Source: LMUY01 sp964245495 (GTDB lineage: Bacteria; Pseudomonadota; Alphaproteobacteria; Acetobacterales; Acetobacteraceae). From it: a DNA stretch of 16,270 bases. Below, piece after piece: positions 6,359 to 12,528 of the stretch. The position numbers and the translations under genes were made by a program. The notes beneath the pieces are model-generated. The model saw nothing but the letters and a program-made list of their open reading frames with translations. It searched no databases and had not been told where the DNA came from. The stretch spans positions 1 through 16,270 of the forward strand of contig CAXTNC010000061.1 of the NCBI GenBank assembly GCA_964245495.1, written 5' to 3'. Every line of letters starts with the position of its first letter. Position 1 is the stretch's first letter.

Positions 6359-6787
6359 TCATCCGCCGGCGACGTAGGCCCGCAGCGTTTCCACCTCGTG
6401 CGCCTGCTCGTCCAGCCGGGCCTTCACCACGTCGCCGATGCTGATGATGCCGGCCATCCGGCCATCCTCCATCACCGGCAGGTGGCGGAAGCGCCCCGCG
6501 GTCATGGTCGCCATCGCCGCGTTCACCGTGGCCTGCGGCGTGGTGGTCTGCACCGCCCGGGTCATGGCGTCCGCCGCCGTCAGGTCCAGCGCGCCGGCGC
6601 CGTGGCGGGCCAGGCAGTGGATGATGTCACGCTCGCTGACGATGCCGGCCAGGGAGGCGCCCTCCACCACGGGGACGGCGCCGATGCGGCGCTCGGTCAG
6701 CAGGCTGGTCACGTCGGCCAGGGAAGCGTGGGGCGGCACGGTCACGGTGTCCCCGCTCTTCTGGCGCAGGATGGCGGCTACGGTCAT
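6359..6787 (-). CDS. Two-CBS-domain protein
   Basis: Stand-alone CBS pair (Bateman module) of 142 aa, a soluble adenine-nucleotide-binding regulatory fold. CBS1 spans about residues 3-60 (DTVTVPPHASLADVTSLLTERRIGAVPVV, then GIVSERDI) and CBS2 about 72-128 (TTTPQATVNAAMATMTAGRFRHLPVM, then GIISIGDVV), followed by a short helix. The SERDI and GDVV segments are where ribose/phosphate-contacting residues usually lie. The ATG at 6787 is preferred because MTVAAILRQKSGD is the usual beginning of this small family and GGGA precedes it; the longer frame adds 25 residues of no recognisable type. The target is unknown. Its position directly before hemA is suggestive but does not prove a link. Confidence 0.88.
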   Translation of the reverse strand: MTVAAILRQKSGDTVTVPPHASLADVTSLLTERRIGAVPVVEGASLAGIVSERDIIHCLARHGAGALDLTAADAMTRAVQTTTPQATVNAAMATMTAGRFRHLPVMEDGRMAGIISIGDVVKARLDEQAHEVETLRAYVAGG

Positions 6788-6960
6788 GGCTTGGTCCCTT
6801 TCATCTCCCGGGGTCTGCTGCCCCGTTCCGACACCGTGCGCGTTCGCGGGCCTCCAATGCAAAGATCAGCCGTGCAGCGCAGCAAAGGCGGGGCCGCGCC
6901 TTGAGTTGCCGACGCGCTTCACTCGTGGCGAACTTGGCTCCACCAGGCGAGAGGCTGCAC

Positions 6961-7818
6961 GTGGACGCGATCAAGCTGCCCTCCGGAGTGGGCTTCACGG
7001 CGATCCAGGTCGCCGCGGAACGGGAAAGGGAATCATGCCGGCCGGACGCCCTTTTCACCGATCCCGTGGCGGCGGCGCTGGTCGCCCAGGTCAAGCGCGA
7101 CGGCGGGCCGGGCGGGCCGGCGCCCCGTCTCAGCAGCGAAGCGCAGTGGCTGTACGGCGACTTCGCCGCCCTGCGGACCCATTTCATCGACGGGCAAATC
7201 CTGTCCGCTGTCCGGACCCTCTCGCAGGTCGTCATCCTCGCCGCCGGACTGGACGGCCGGGGATACAGGCTCAGTTGGCCGGCTGGCGCCCGGGTGTTCG
7301 AGCTTGAACGGGCCGAGGTGCTGGACTTCAAGCGGCAGGTGGTCGAGCGCGCGAAGCTCCCCCCGGCCGTGGAGGTTGTTCCCGTGGCGGGAGACATCGG
7401 CCAGGACTGGCCGCAGCTCCTGCGGGCGGCAGGCTTCGCGGCCGAACGCCCCACGGTGTGGCTGCTCGAGGGCATCCTGAACTACCTGGATGCCGACGCG
7501 GGCGACCGCCTGGTGGCGCAAGTCAGCGCCGTGTCCGCGCCTTCCAGCCGTTTGCTGGCCGTGTACGCCGTCGGCGACCTCACGGCCGTTGCGGCGCGCG
7601 CCGGCCGGGACGGGGACCCGGACATCGTCACGCTCAAGAAGCTGTGGAAGGCGGGGCCGTCCGTCGCGCCGGATGCGTGGCTGCCAAGACATGGCTGGCA
7701 AGTCGAGACGACGACCGTCGCGGCGTGGGCCGAACGCCTGGGCCGCCCCGTGCCGCCCGCCATGGACCCCAAGCTGGACGGAGTGCCCTACTATTTCGTG
7801 AGCGCATACCGTCCCTAG
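6961..7818 (+). CDS. Class I SAM-dependent methyltransferase (TIGR00027/LCMT-like)
   Basis: Resembles the TIGR00027 methyltransferases related to leucine carboxyl methyltransferase. Diagnostic order: SCRPDALFTDPVAAALV near the N-terminus, then VVILAAGLDGRGYRLSWP (SAM-binding motif I, family pattern 'lGaGlDtRayRl'), VFELERAEVLDFK (motif II, acidic residue for the ribose), VPVAGDIGQDWPQLLRAAGF and PTVWLLEGILNYLDADAG. The C-terminus VPYYFVSAYRP closes the sheet. The methyl acceptor cannot be predicted. GTG 6961 is preferred because GAGAGG sits 6 nt before it; an in-frame TTG at 6901 and GTGs at 6925 and 6988 are alternatives. It is about 285 aa, usual for the family, and divergent from the CBS gene with 173 bp between them. 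It converges on the ABC exporter. Confidence 0.85.
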   Translation: MDAIKLPSGVGFTAIQVAAERERESCRPDALFTDPVAAALVAQVKRDGGPGGPAPRLSSEAQWLYGDFAALRTHFIDGQILSAVRTLSQVVILAAGLDGRGYRLSWPAGARVFELERAEVLDFKRQVVERAKLPPAVEVVPVAGDIGQDWPQLLRAAGFAAERPTVWLLEGILNYLDADAGDRLVAQVSAVSAPSSRLLAVYAVGDLTAVAARAGRDGDPDIVTLKKLWKAGPSVAPDAWLPRHGWQVETTTVAAWAERLGRPVPPAMDPKLDGVPYYFVSAYRP

Positions 7819-7820
7819 CC

Positions 7821-7884
7821 GGCGGCAGTGCCGCCAGCCAGGGGCGGGATGACACCGCGTCCGCTCAGCCATCCCGCCCTGGCT
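7821..7884. terminator. Strong bidirectional terminator region
   Basis: Two hairpins lie between the convergent methyltransferase and ABC genes. GGCGGCA-G-TGCCGCC (7821-7835) is a perfect palindrome three bases after the methyltransferase stop. A larger one pairs 7836-7851 with 7870-7884 (15 bp with one bulged G, 18-nt loop) and is followed by TGACTTGAG. Either may terminate the + strand transcript; the larger one also suits the minus-strand ABC transcript. Confidence 0.65.
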
Positions 7885-7898
7885 TGACTTGAGAGGGC

Positions 7899-9671
7899 CT
7901 ACTCCGCCGCCCGCAGCTGCGGCGCGCCCGCCAACTGCGTCGCCACCAGCTCCGCGAACCGCCCGCCACGGGCCACCAGGGAGTCGAACCGGCCGCGCTC
8001 GACCACCTCGCCGCCGTCGAACACCAGGATCTCGTCGGCGTCCCGCACGGTGGACAGGCGGTGGGCGATGATGAACGTCGTCCGCCCCGCCATCAGCGTC
8101 GCCATGGCGCGGGACACCCGGGCCTCCGTCGCGGCGTCCAGCGCGCTGGTCGCCTCGTCCAGGATCAGGATCGGCGGGTCCTTCAGGATGGCCCGCGCGA
8201 TCGCCAGGCGCTGGCGCTGCCCGCCGGACAGGGTGGCGCCGCGCTCGCCCACCATCGTCTCGTAGCCCTGCGGCTGGCGGGTGATGAACTCGTGCGCGTC
8301 CGCCGCCCGGCAGGCCTGCTCGATCTGGGCGTCGGTCGCGTCCGGCCGGCCGATGCGCAGGTTCTCGCGGATGGAGCGGTTGAACAGCAGGCTTTCCTGG
8401 AACACCACCCCGATGCTGTCGCGCAGGCTTTCCAGCGTGGCGTGCCGGATGTCCTGGCCGTCGATCGCGACGCGCCCGCCCGTCGGGTCCCACAAGCGTT
8501 GCAGCAGGTTCATCGCCGTGCTCTTGCCCGCCCCGGTGGAGCCGACCAGCGCGATCACGCTGCCGGGCTGCGCCACGAACGACACGTGGGACAGGATGGC
8601 CGGGCCGCCCGGGTAGGCGAACGACACGTCCTCGAACGCCACCTCGCCGCGCGGGGCCTCCAGCTCCACCGCGTCCGGCTCCTCCGGCACGGAGCTTCTC
8701 GCGTCCATCACGCCGAAATACTCCTCCAGCACCGGCATCTGCAGGAACAGGCGGGAGGCGAACTGCATGGCCGACTCCAGCCGGCTGATCAGCAGGTTGG
8801 CGAACCCCATGAAGGTCACGATCTCAGCGACGGAGGCGCGCCCGTTCACGTGCAGCACCGTGCCGATCAGCACGATCACGATCACCGCGATGGTCGATGC
8901 GCCGCGCGTCAGCACGTTGACCACGGCCCACCAGTTCAGCACCGGGAACTGGTGCGCGATCACCTGCTCGGCGATCTGGCCGAAGCGGCGGCGCTCGGCG
9001 GCCAGCCGGGTGAAGGACTGCACCACCATCACGTTGGCCAGCGCGTCCTGCGCCGTGCTGGCCAGGCTGGACTGGAAGAACTCCGCCTTCGCCTGGCCCT
9101 CCTCCGTGCGGTGGGTGACCAGCACGGTCACGCCGCAGAACAGCACCACCAGCGCGATCAGCACGAGCGAAAGCTGCCAGTTCAGCAGCAGGGTCAGCGG
9201 CAGCAGCACCAGCAGCGCCACGTAGGTCGCCAGCTGCTCGCGGAAGAAGCTGAGCCAGACGGAGAACATCGAGTCCGACCCGCCGAGCATCACCTTCATC
9301 ATGCGCCCGGAATGCGCGCCGCCGTGGAACGACAGCGGCATGGACAGCACGTGGCTGAAGAAGCGGCTCATCGCCTGCAGCCGGTTGCGGTGCGCCATGC
9401 GCTCGGCGTGCACGACGGTGGCGATGTTGGCGCCGATCGACAGCGCCGCGATGACGATCCAAACGCCGATCAGCGCCGCCGCCCCCGTCCACAGCGCGTC
9501 GCGCGTCATGGCGCCGGAGTTGGACAGCAGCCCGATCACCCGGCCGAACAGCACCGGGTCAAGGAATTGCAGCCCGGCCAGCGCGATGTTCGCAGCACCC
9601 AGGATGACCGCGAGCCGCTTGTCGCCGGCGAGCATGGAAAGCACACGGCGGTAGGCGTGAAGGATGCGCAT
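7899..9671 (-). CDS. NdvA/ChvA-like glucan ABC exporter (fused permease-ATPase)
   Basis: Inner-membrane half-transporter of 590 aa that would work as a homodimer. The first 320 residues are an ABC exporter membrane domain with hydrophobic helices near 20-45, 62-86, 148-165, 167-185 and 258-275. The ATPase has Walker A GSTGAGKST (377-385), Q-loop VVFQE, signature LSGGQRQR (481-488), Walker B ILILDEAT (501-508) and switch histidine H537 in IIAHRLS. The match to NdvA/ChvA (cyclic beta-1,2-glucan export) is specific: LDPVLFGRVI, AHRNRLQ, GSDSMFSVWLSFFREQL and FPVLNWWAVVN all have counterparts in the membrane half. No glucan synthase (NdvB) is in view, so the substrate stays tentative. The ATG at 9671 has a poor Shine-Dalgarno. 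pdxY lies 95 bp upstream on the same strand. Confidence 0.88.
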   Translation of the reverse strand: MRILHAYRRVLSMLAGDKRLAVILGAANIALAGLQFLDPVLFGRVIGLLSNSGAMTRDALWTGAAALIGVWIVIAALSIGANIATVVHAERMAHRNRLQAMSRFFSHVLSMPLSFHGGAHSGRMMKVMLGGSDSMFSVWLSFFREQLATYVALLVLLPLTLLLNWQLSLVLIALVVLFCGVTVLVTHRTEEGQAKAEFFQSSLASTAQDALANVMVVQSFTRLAAERRRFGQIAEQVIAHQFPVLNWWAVVNVLTRGASTIAVIVIVLIGTVLHVNGRASVAEIVTFMGFANLLISRLESAMQFASRLFLQMPVLEEYFGVMDARSSVPEEPDAVELEAPRGEVAFEDVSFAYPGGPAILSHVSFVAQPGSVIALVGSTGAGKSTAMNLLQRLWDPTGGRVAIDGQDIRHATLESLRDSIGVVFQESLLFNRSIRENLRIGRPDATDAQIEQACRAADAHEFITRQPQGYETMVGERGATLSGGQRQRLAIARAILKDPPILILDEATSALDAATEARVSRAMATLMAGRTTFIIAHRLSTVRDADEILVFDGGEVVERGRFDSLVARGGRFAELVATQLAGAPQLRAAE

Positions 9672-9707
9672 GGCGGCGTGCCCAAGGTCGGAATTGATCG
9701 CGAGCCG

Positions 9708-9735
9708 ACTATGGGGGCCGATGTTGGCGGGATAA
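9708..9735 (-). promoter_or_regulatory. Possible promoter of the ABC exporter gene
   Basis: On the minus strand, TTATCC (complement of 9730-9735) is followed after 16 bp by CATAGT (complement of 9708-9713). The -10 matches consensus at four of six positions and the -35 at only three, so this is a weak call. Confidence 0.25.
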
Positions 9736-9766
9736 GGGCAGGATCGCCGCCAATCGAGGCAATCGC

Positions 9767-10660
9767 CTAGGCAGGCTCCGCCCGGAAGCGCCGGCTCGGC
9801 CGGACGAACTCCGCCTGCGCCGCCACCGTCAGCAGCTCGCGCGAGCCAGCCTCCAGCGTGCGCCGCAGCAGACCGTAGGTGGCGCTGGCCGCCGCCTCCA
9901 GCGCGGCCGGCGTGCTGCCCGTGCGCAGGCGGTGCACCAGGAACAGCGCGGCCACCGTGTCCCCGGCGCCGTTGGCCGCCATCGGCAGCCGCGGCGTCCG
10001 CAGCCGCCACGCCCCTTCCCCGTCCAGCGCCAGCAGGTCGATCGCGTCCGGCGGCGTGCCGCCCGCCAGCAGGCTGGTGACGAGCACGGCAGCACCCGGG
10101 GGCGAACTGGCGCGCGGACTGGGGCGCGAACTGGGGCGCATGATGGCGCGCAGGGCGGACGCGGCCCGCCCGGCCTCCGCCGCCGTCCCGACCGGCAGCC
10201 CGGTGAGCTGGCCCAGTTCGAACTGGTTGGGCGTCGCGATGTCCGCCTGCGGCAGGCAGCGCTCCCGCAGCAGGGCGGGGATGGCGGGATGGACGTAGAC
10301 GCCCGGCACAGTGTCGCCGATCACCGGGTCGCAGCAGTACAGCGCCGCCGCGTTGGCCCGGCGCACCGCCGCGGCGGCGTGCAGCACCGCCTCGCCCACC
10401 GCCGGGTTGCCCAGGTAGCCGCTCAGCACGGCGGCGCACCCGCCCAGCACGCCGCGCGCCGCGATGCCGTCCACCACCGCCCGCACTTGGGCGCCGGTGA
10501 ACGCCTCCCCGGCATGGCCGCCGTAGCCGGGATGGTTGGAGAACTGCACGGTGTTGACCGGCCACACCTCCCAGCCCAGGCGCTGCATGGGAAACACGGC
10601 GGCGCTGTTGCCGACATGGCCGTAGGCGACGGCGGACTGGATGGACAGGATGGCGGGCAT
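9767..10660 (-). CDS. pdxY: Pyridoxal kinase, PdxY-like
   Basis: Ribokinase-fold kinase of the vitamin B6 salvage pathway that phosphorylates pyridoxal to PLP in the cytoplasm. Seen: MPAILSIQSAVAYGHVGNSAAVFPMQRLG (substrate-binding N-terminus), NTVQFSNHPGYGG, SGYLGNP, CDPVIGD (111-116), ATPNQFEL (142-149) and the anion-hole/catalytic motif NGAGD (230-234) with catalytic aspartate D234. The 297-aa length is about ten residues over E. coli PdxY. The excess sits at residues 174-189, a Pro/Ser/Arg-rich stretch encoded by a 12-bp tandem repeat, between the helix after TPNQFEL and the VLVTS strand where family members have a short loop. The ATG at 10660 fits the family start. It is divergent from the Spy-like gene and upstream of the ABC exporter. 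Confidence 0.93.
   Translation of the reverse strand: MPAILSIQSAVAYGHVGNSAAVFPMQRLGWEVWPVNTVQFSNHPGYGGHAGEAFTGAQVRAVVDGIAARGVLGGCAAVLSGYLGNPAVGEAVLHAAAAVRRANAAALYCCDPVIGDTVPGVYVHPAIPALLRERCLPQADIATPNQFELGQLTGLPVGTAAEAGRAASALRAIMRPSSRPSPRASSPPGAAVLVTSLLAGGTPPDAIDLLALDGEGAWRLRTPRLPMAANGAGDTVAALFLVHRLRTGSTPAALEAAASATYGLLRRTLEAGSRELLTVAAQAEFVRPSRRFRAEPA
10097..10144. repeat. 12-bp tandem repeat inside pdxY
   Basis: Nearly four units of GGGGCGCGAACT: 10097-10108 (10/12), 10109-10120 (10/12), 10121-10132 (reference) and 10133-10144 (8/12). Because 12 is a multiple of three the frame is kept, and the repeat encodes the low-complexity RPSSRPSPRASSP insert of pyridoxal kinase. Confidence 0.75.
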
Positions 10661-10725
10661 GACGGTTTGAACCGGCCCGCGGCCAGGGCGTTCCCGGCTC
10701 CATCACGGCTGCAACAGGATGCCCC

Positions 10726-11157
10726 ATGATCCGCATGACTGCCCCGGCCCTCCTCGCCGCCATCCTTCTCGCGAGCCCCGTCCTGGCCCAGCCCGCGCCC
10801 GGCAGCGCCCCCGCCAAGCGGGACGCGAAGATCGAGCGGCGGATTTCCGAGCTGCACGCCAGGCTCAAGGTCACCCCGTCGGAGGAGGGCCAGTTCTCCA
10901 CGTTCGCCGACGTGATGCGCGAGAATGCCCGGCGCATGGACGGGCTGGCGGGGCAGCACGCCCAGGCCGTGTCGTCCGGCAGCGCGGTGGACCAGATGAA
11001 GTCCTACGCCACCCTGGCCCAGGCCCATGCGGAGGACGCCCAACGCCTCGTGCCCGCCTTCTCCAACCTTTACGACGTGCTGACGCCGGAGCAGAAGAAG
11101 GCCGCCAACGAAAGCTTCAAGTCGTTCGGCCAAGGCCCGAAGCGCGGCCAAAGCTGA
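10726..11157 (+). CDS. Spy/CpxP-like periplasmic protein (LTxxQ motif)
   Basis: Secreted 143-aa helical protein. Residues 1-21 are a signal peptide (RM, then a hydrophobic core TAPALLAAILLASPVLA) with a predicted cut after A21 in VLA-QP. The mature part is charged and helical: KIERRISELHARLKVTPSEEGQFSTFADVMREN, and near the end LYDVLTPEQKKAANESF, which carries the LTPEQ motif (119-123) of the LTxxQ family of Spy/CpxP periplasmic chaperones. A chaperone or envelope-stress role is family-level inference. An alternative start at 10735 would shorten the leader by three residues. A 14-bp sequence spanning the stop codon is repeated 16 bp on. It is divergent from pdxY with 65 bp between them; rpmE follows after 118 bp with its own candidate promoter. 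Confidence 0.8.
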   Translation: MIRMTAPALLAAILLASPVLAQPAPGSAPAKRDAKIERRISELHARLKVTPSEEGQFSTFADVMRENARRMDGLAGQHAQAVSSGSAVDQMKSYATLAQAHAEDAQRLVPAFSNLYDVLTPEQKKAANESFKSFGQGPKRGQS

Positions 11158-11177
11158 GCGCAACCAAAGCTGAGCGC
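11148..11177. repeat. Short direct duplication across the spy-like stop codon
   Basis: CCAAAGCTGAGCGC occurs at 11148-11161 and again at 11164-11177. The first copy contains the TGA stop of the Spy-like gene; the second is untranslated. This looks like a recent slippage duplication. Confidence 0.7.
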
Positions 11178-11189
11178 GGCCGGGGCTGG

Positions 11190-11218
11190 TTGCCGGCAGG
11201 CCGCCCGGCGCCTATGCT
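11190..11218 (+). promoter_or_regulatory. Probable rpmE promoter
   Basis: TTGCCG (11190-11195) and TATGCT (11213-11218) are separated by 17 bp, each matching consensus at four of six positions. The rpmE start follows about 58 bp after the -10. Confidence 0.5.
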
Positions 11219-11275
11219 GCGCCCCTGCCCCGCCGGTCGGCATCGGCGCGGGCCGCAGCACAGGAGCACCCAGCG

Positions 11276-11503
11276 ATGAAGGCCGGCATCCACCCCGAGT
11301 ACCACGAGGTCAAGATCATCATGACCGACGGGACCGAGTTCACCACCCGCTCCACCATGGGCAAGACCGGCGACACGCTGCGGCTGGACATCGACCCCAA
11401 GTCCCATCCTGCCTGGACCGGCGTGCAGCGCATGATGGACACCGGCGGCCAGGTGGCCAAGTTCAACAAGCGGTTCGCGGGCCTCGGCAAGCGGACGGCC
11501 TGA
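11276..11503 (+). CDS. rpmE: 50S ribosomal protein L31
   Basis: Small large-subunit protein of 75 aa, close to the alphaproteobacterial L31 pattern: MKAGIHPEYHEVKIIMTDGTEFTTRST, then GDTLRLDIDPKSHPAWTG and a basic tail KFNKRFAGLGKR. It contains no cysteine, so it is the zinc-free type without the CxxC motifs seen in some bacterial L31 proteins. The ATG at 11276 has AGGAG about 12 nt upstream, a slightly long spacing. A strong intrinsic terminator follows, so the gene appears monocistronic or last in its unit. Confidence 0.95.
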   Translation: MKAGIHPEYHEVKIIMTDGTEFTTRSTMGKTGDTLRLDIDPKSHPAWTGVQRMMDTGGQVAKFNKRFAGLGKRTA

Positions 11504-11527
11504 ACAGCCCGCAGCCGCTGAAAATCG

Positions 11528-11560
11528 AAGGGCCGCCCTTGCAACCAGGGGCGGCCCTTT
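11528..11560 (+). terminator. Rho-independent terminator of rpmE
   Basis: An 11-bp perfect stem, AAGGGCCGCCC (11528-11538) with GGGCGGCCCTT (11549-11559), a 10-nt loop and then TCC. It starts 25 bp after the rpmE stop. Its presence separates rpmE from hsp20. Confidence 0.85.
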
Positions 11561-11611
11561 CCTATCTGACATGCTGTCCGCAGCGCCCATCCGGGGCTGC
11601 GGGAACTGATT

Positions 11612-11673
11612 GGGCCGGCCCGACTGGGCGGCCCGCCTTGCTTCAACCTTGCTCCCGCAGGAGGTTCTTCGTG
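11612..11673 (+). ncRNA. Candidate ROSE-like RNA thermometer in the hsp20 leader
   Basis: Two adjacent hairpins precede hsp20. The first pairs GGGCC-G-GCCC (11612-11621) with GGGCGGCCC (11626-11634), nine pairs with one bulged G. The second, TTGCTCC-CGCA-GGAGGTT (11649-11666), sequesters the Shine-Dalgarno: CTCC (11652-11655) pairs with GGAG (11660-11663), leaving G11651 opposite G11664 and two U-U pairs. A U-U-G-C-U strand facing the Shine-Dalgarno with a G-G opposition is the hallmark of ROSE elements, which control small heat-shock genes in alphaproteobacteria. Known ROSE leaders often have more hairpins; the transcript start is not identified here. Confidence 0.6.
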
Positions 11674-12144
11674 ACGACCTACGACCTTTCCCCCCTTTTC
11701 CGCACCGCTATCGGCTTTGACCGCATGGCCCGCCTGATGGATGCGGCGCAGGAGGCGGCAGCTGCCCCGGCTTACCCGCCCTACAACATCGCCAAGACCG
11801 GCGATGACAGTTACCGCCTCACCATGGCCGTCGCCGGCTTCGGTCCCGATGACCTGGACGTGACGGTGAAGGAAAGCCAGCTGATCGTTTCCGGCAAGCT
11901 GAAGGACGACGCAGCGGGCGACCTGCTTTACCGCGGCATCGCCGGGCGCGCGTTCGAGCGGCGCTTCGCTTTGGCCGACCACATCGTGGTCGAGGGCGCG
12001 GACTTGCAGAATGGTTTGCTGCACGTGGCCGTGCGCCGCGTCGTGCCGGAGGCCCTGAAGCCGCGCCGCATCACGATCGGCGCAGCCCAGCCGGCACCCG
12101 TCGCGATTGCCAACGACACGGCCGGCGAAGCCCAGGCAGCGTAA
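11671..12144 (+). CDS. Hsp20/alpha-crystallin small heat shock protein
   Basis: ATP-independent holdase chaperone of 157 aa, cytoplasmic and oligomeric. The IbpA-like architecture is visible: N-terminal TTYDLSPLFRTAIGFDRMARLMD, YPPYNIAKTGDDSYRLTMAVAGF opening the alpha-crystallin domain (about 36-130), ESQLIVSG, YRGIAGRAFERRFALADHIVV, the consensus NGLLHVAV near its end, and the C-terminal I-x-I anchor in RRITIG (I134, I136). The GTG at 11671 is strongly supported by AGGAGG (11659-11664) six bases upstream and by the IbpA-type N-terminus; a longer frame would begin inside the rpmE terminator. Translation is probably heat-regulated through the leader hairpin. I found no convincing sigma-32 promoter. 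It converges with the DUF1192 gene. Confidence 0.94.
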   Translation: MTTYDLSPLFRTAIGFDRMARLMDAAQEAAAAPAYPPYNIAKTGDDSYRLTMAVAGFGPDDLDVTVKESQLIVSGKLKDDAAGDLLYRGIAGRAFERRFALADHIVVEGADLQNGLLHVAVRRVVPEALKPRRITIGAAQPAPVAIANDTAGEAQAA

Positions 12145-12174
12145 GCAGCCGCGGCCTGACCGGCGTACGGATAG

Positions 12175-12198
12175 GAGAGGCCAGGCAGCTGGCCTCTT
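12175..12198. terminator. Hairpin terminator between hsp20 and the DUF1192 gene
   Basis: AGAGGCCAG (12176-12184) pairs perfectly with CTGGCCTCT (12189-12197) around a GCAG loop, extended by a G-T pair. It lies 31 bp after the hsp20 stop and directly after the minus-strand gene's stop, so it can serve both. Confidence 0.7.
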
Positions 12199-12201
12199 CT
12201 G

Positions 12202-12384
12202 CTACGTGCGGAACAAGCCGTTCGCCACGCCGCGGTGGTCTTGCTTCCGGCTGATGGCCGCCTCGACCCGCGCGATCTCCGCCCGCAGCTCCGCAATGTA
12301 GCCCCGCAGTTCCGCCACCCCCAGCGGATCGAGCTGCAACGGCGTCACCCGCCTTGGCAGCCGCGGCTCTTCTTCGTCCCACAT
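12202..12384 (-). CDS. DUF1192 family mini-protein
   Basis: A 60-aa protein that fits DUF1192, a small alphaproteobacterial family of unknown function. It starts MWDEEEPRLPRR (acidic then basic, typical of the family), continues LQLDPLGVAELRGYIAELRAEIARVEAAISRKQDHRG and ends ANGLFRT, matching the family's 'L...EL..RI..L..EI.R.e..i..K...r.aA...F' pattern. The centre should form a short coiled coil. The ATG at 12384 was chosen because the longer frame runs antisense through trcR and only the last 60 residues look like protein. GGCGGGAC precedes the start. It is divergent from trcR with 144 bp between. Confidence 0.85.
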   Translation of the reverse strand: MWDEEEPRLPRRVTPLQLDPLGVAELRGYIAELRAEIARVEAAISRKQDHRGVANGLFRT

Positions 12385-12430
12385 CGGTCCCGCCTTGCGA
12401 ACATGTGCTATGACGATCCTGTACAAATGC

Positions 12431-12460
12431 TTGACCGGCAAGGCCCCGCAGTTCCATATC
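12431..12460 (+). promoter_or_regulatory. Possible trcR promoter
   Basis: TTGACC (12431-12436) is followed after 18 bp by CATATC (12455-12460). The -35 is good and the -10 weak. No GANTC methylation site of the CcrM type was noticed in this intergenic stretch. Confidence 0.3.
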
Positions 12461-12528
12461 GGTCCCTGATTGGCCGCACGAGCGCGCCTCCCTGATGGAG
12501 CCGCCGCGCCGCGGCCGGAGAGCGTGAC

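Noticed and set aside
5112..6377. A 421-residue open frame on the + strand opposite hemA
   Set aside because: It lies wholly antisense to a clear 5-aminolevulinate synthase, is full of Arg/His/Val/Gly low-complexity sequence and matches no family; it is a high-GC shadow.
8061..9770. A 569-residue + strand frame opposite the ABC exporter
   Set aside because: Its composition is dominated by His, Arg, Gln and Ala runs, it has no domain pattern and it is antisense to intact Walker and signature motifs.
7899..10937. A 1012-residue minus-strand frame that would extend the ABC exporter upstream
   Set aside because: The first 420 residues run through pdxY in another frame and into the Spy-like gene; the exporter-like sequence starts only at MRILHAY (9671).
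11561..11611. A sigma-32-like promoter for hsp20 (CCCAT at 11586-11590)
   Set aside because: No CTTGAA-like -35 lies at the required distance upstream, so the -10-like match alone is not enough.
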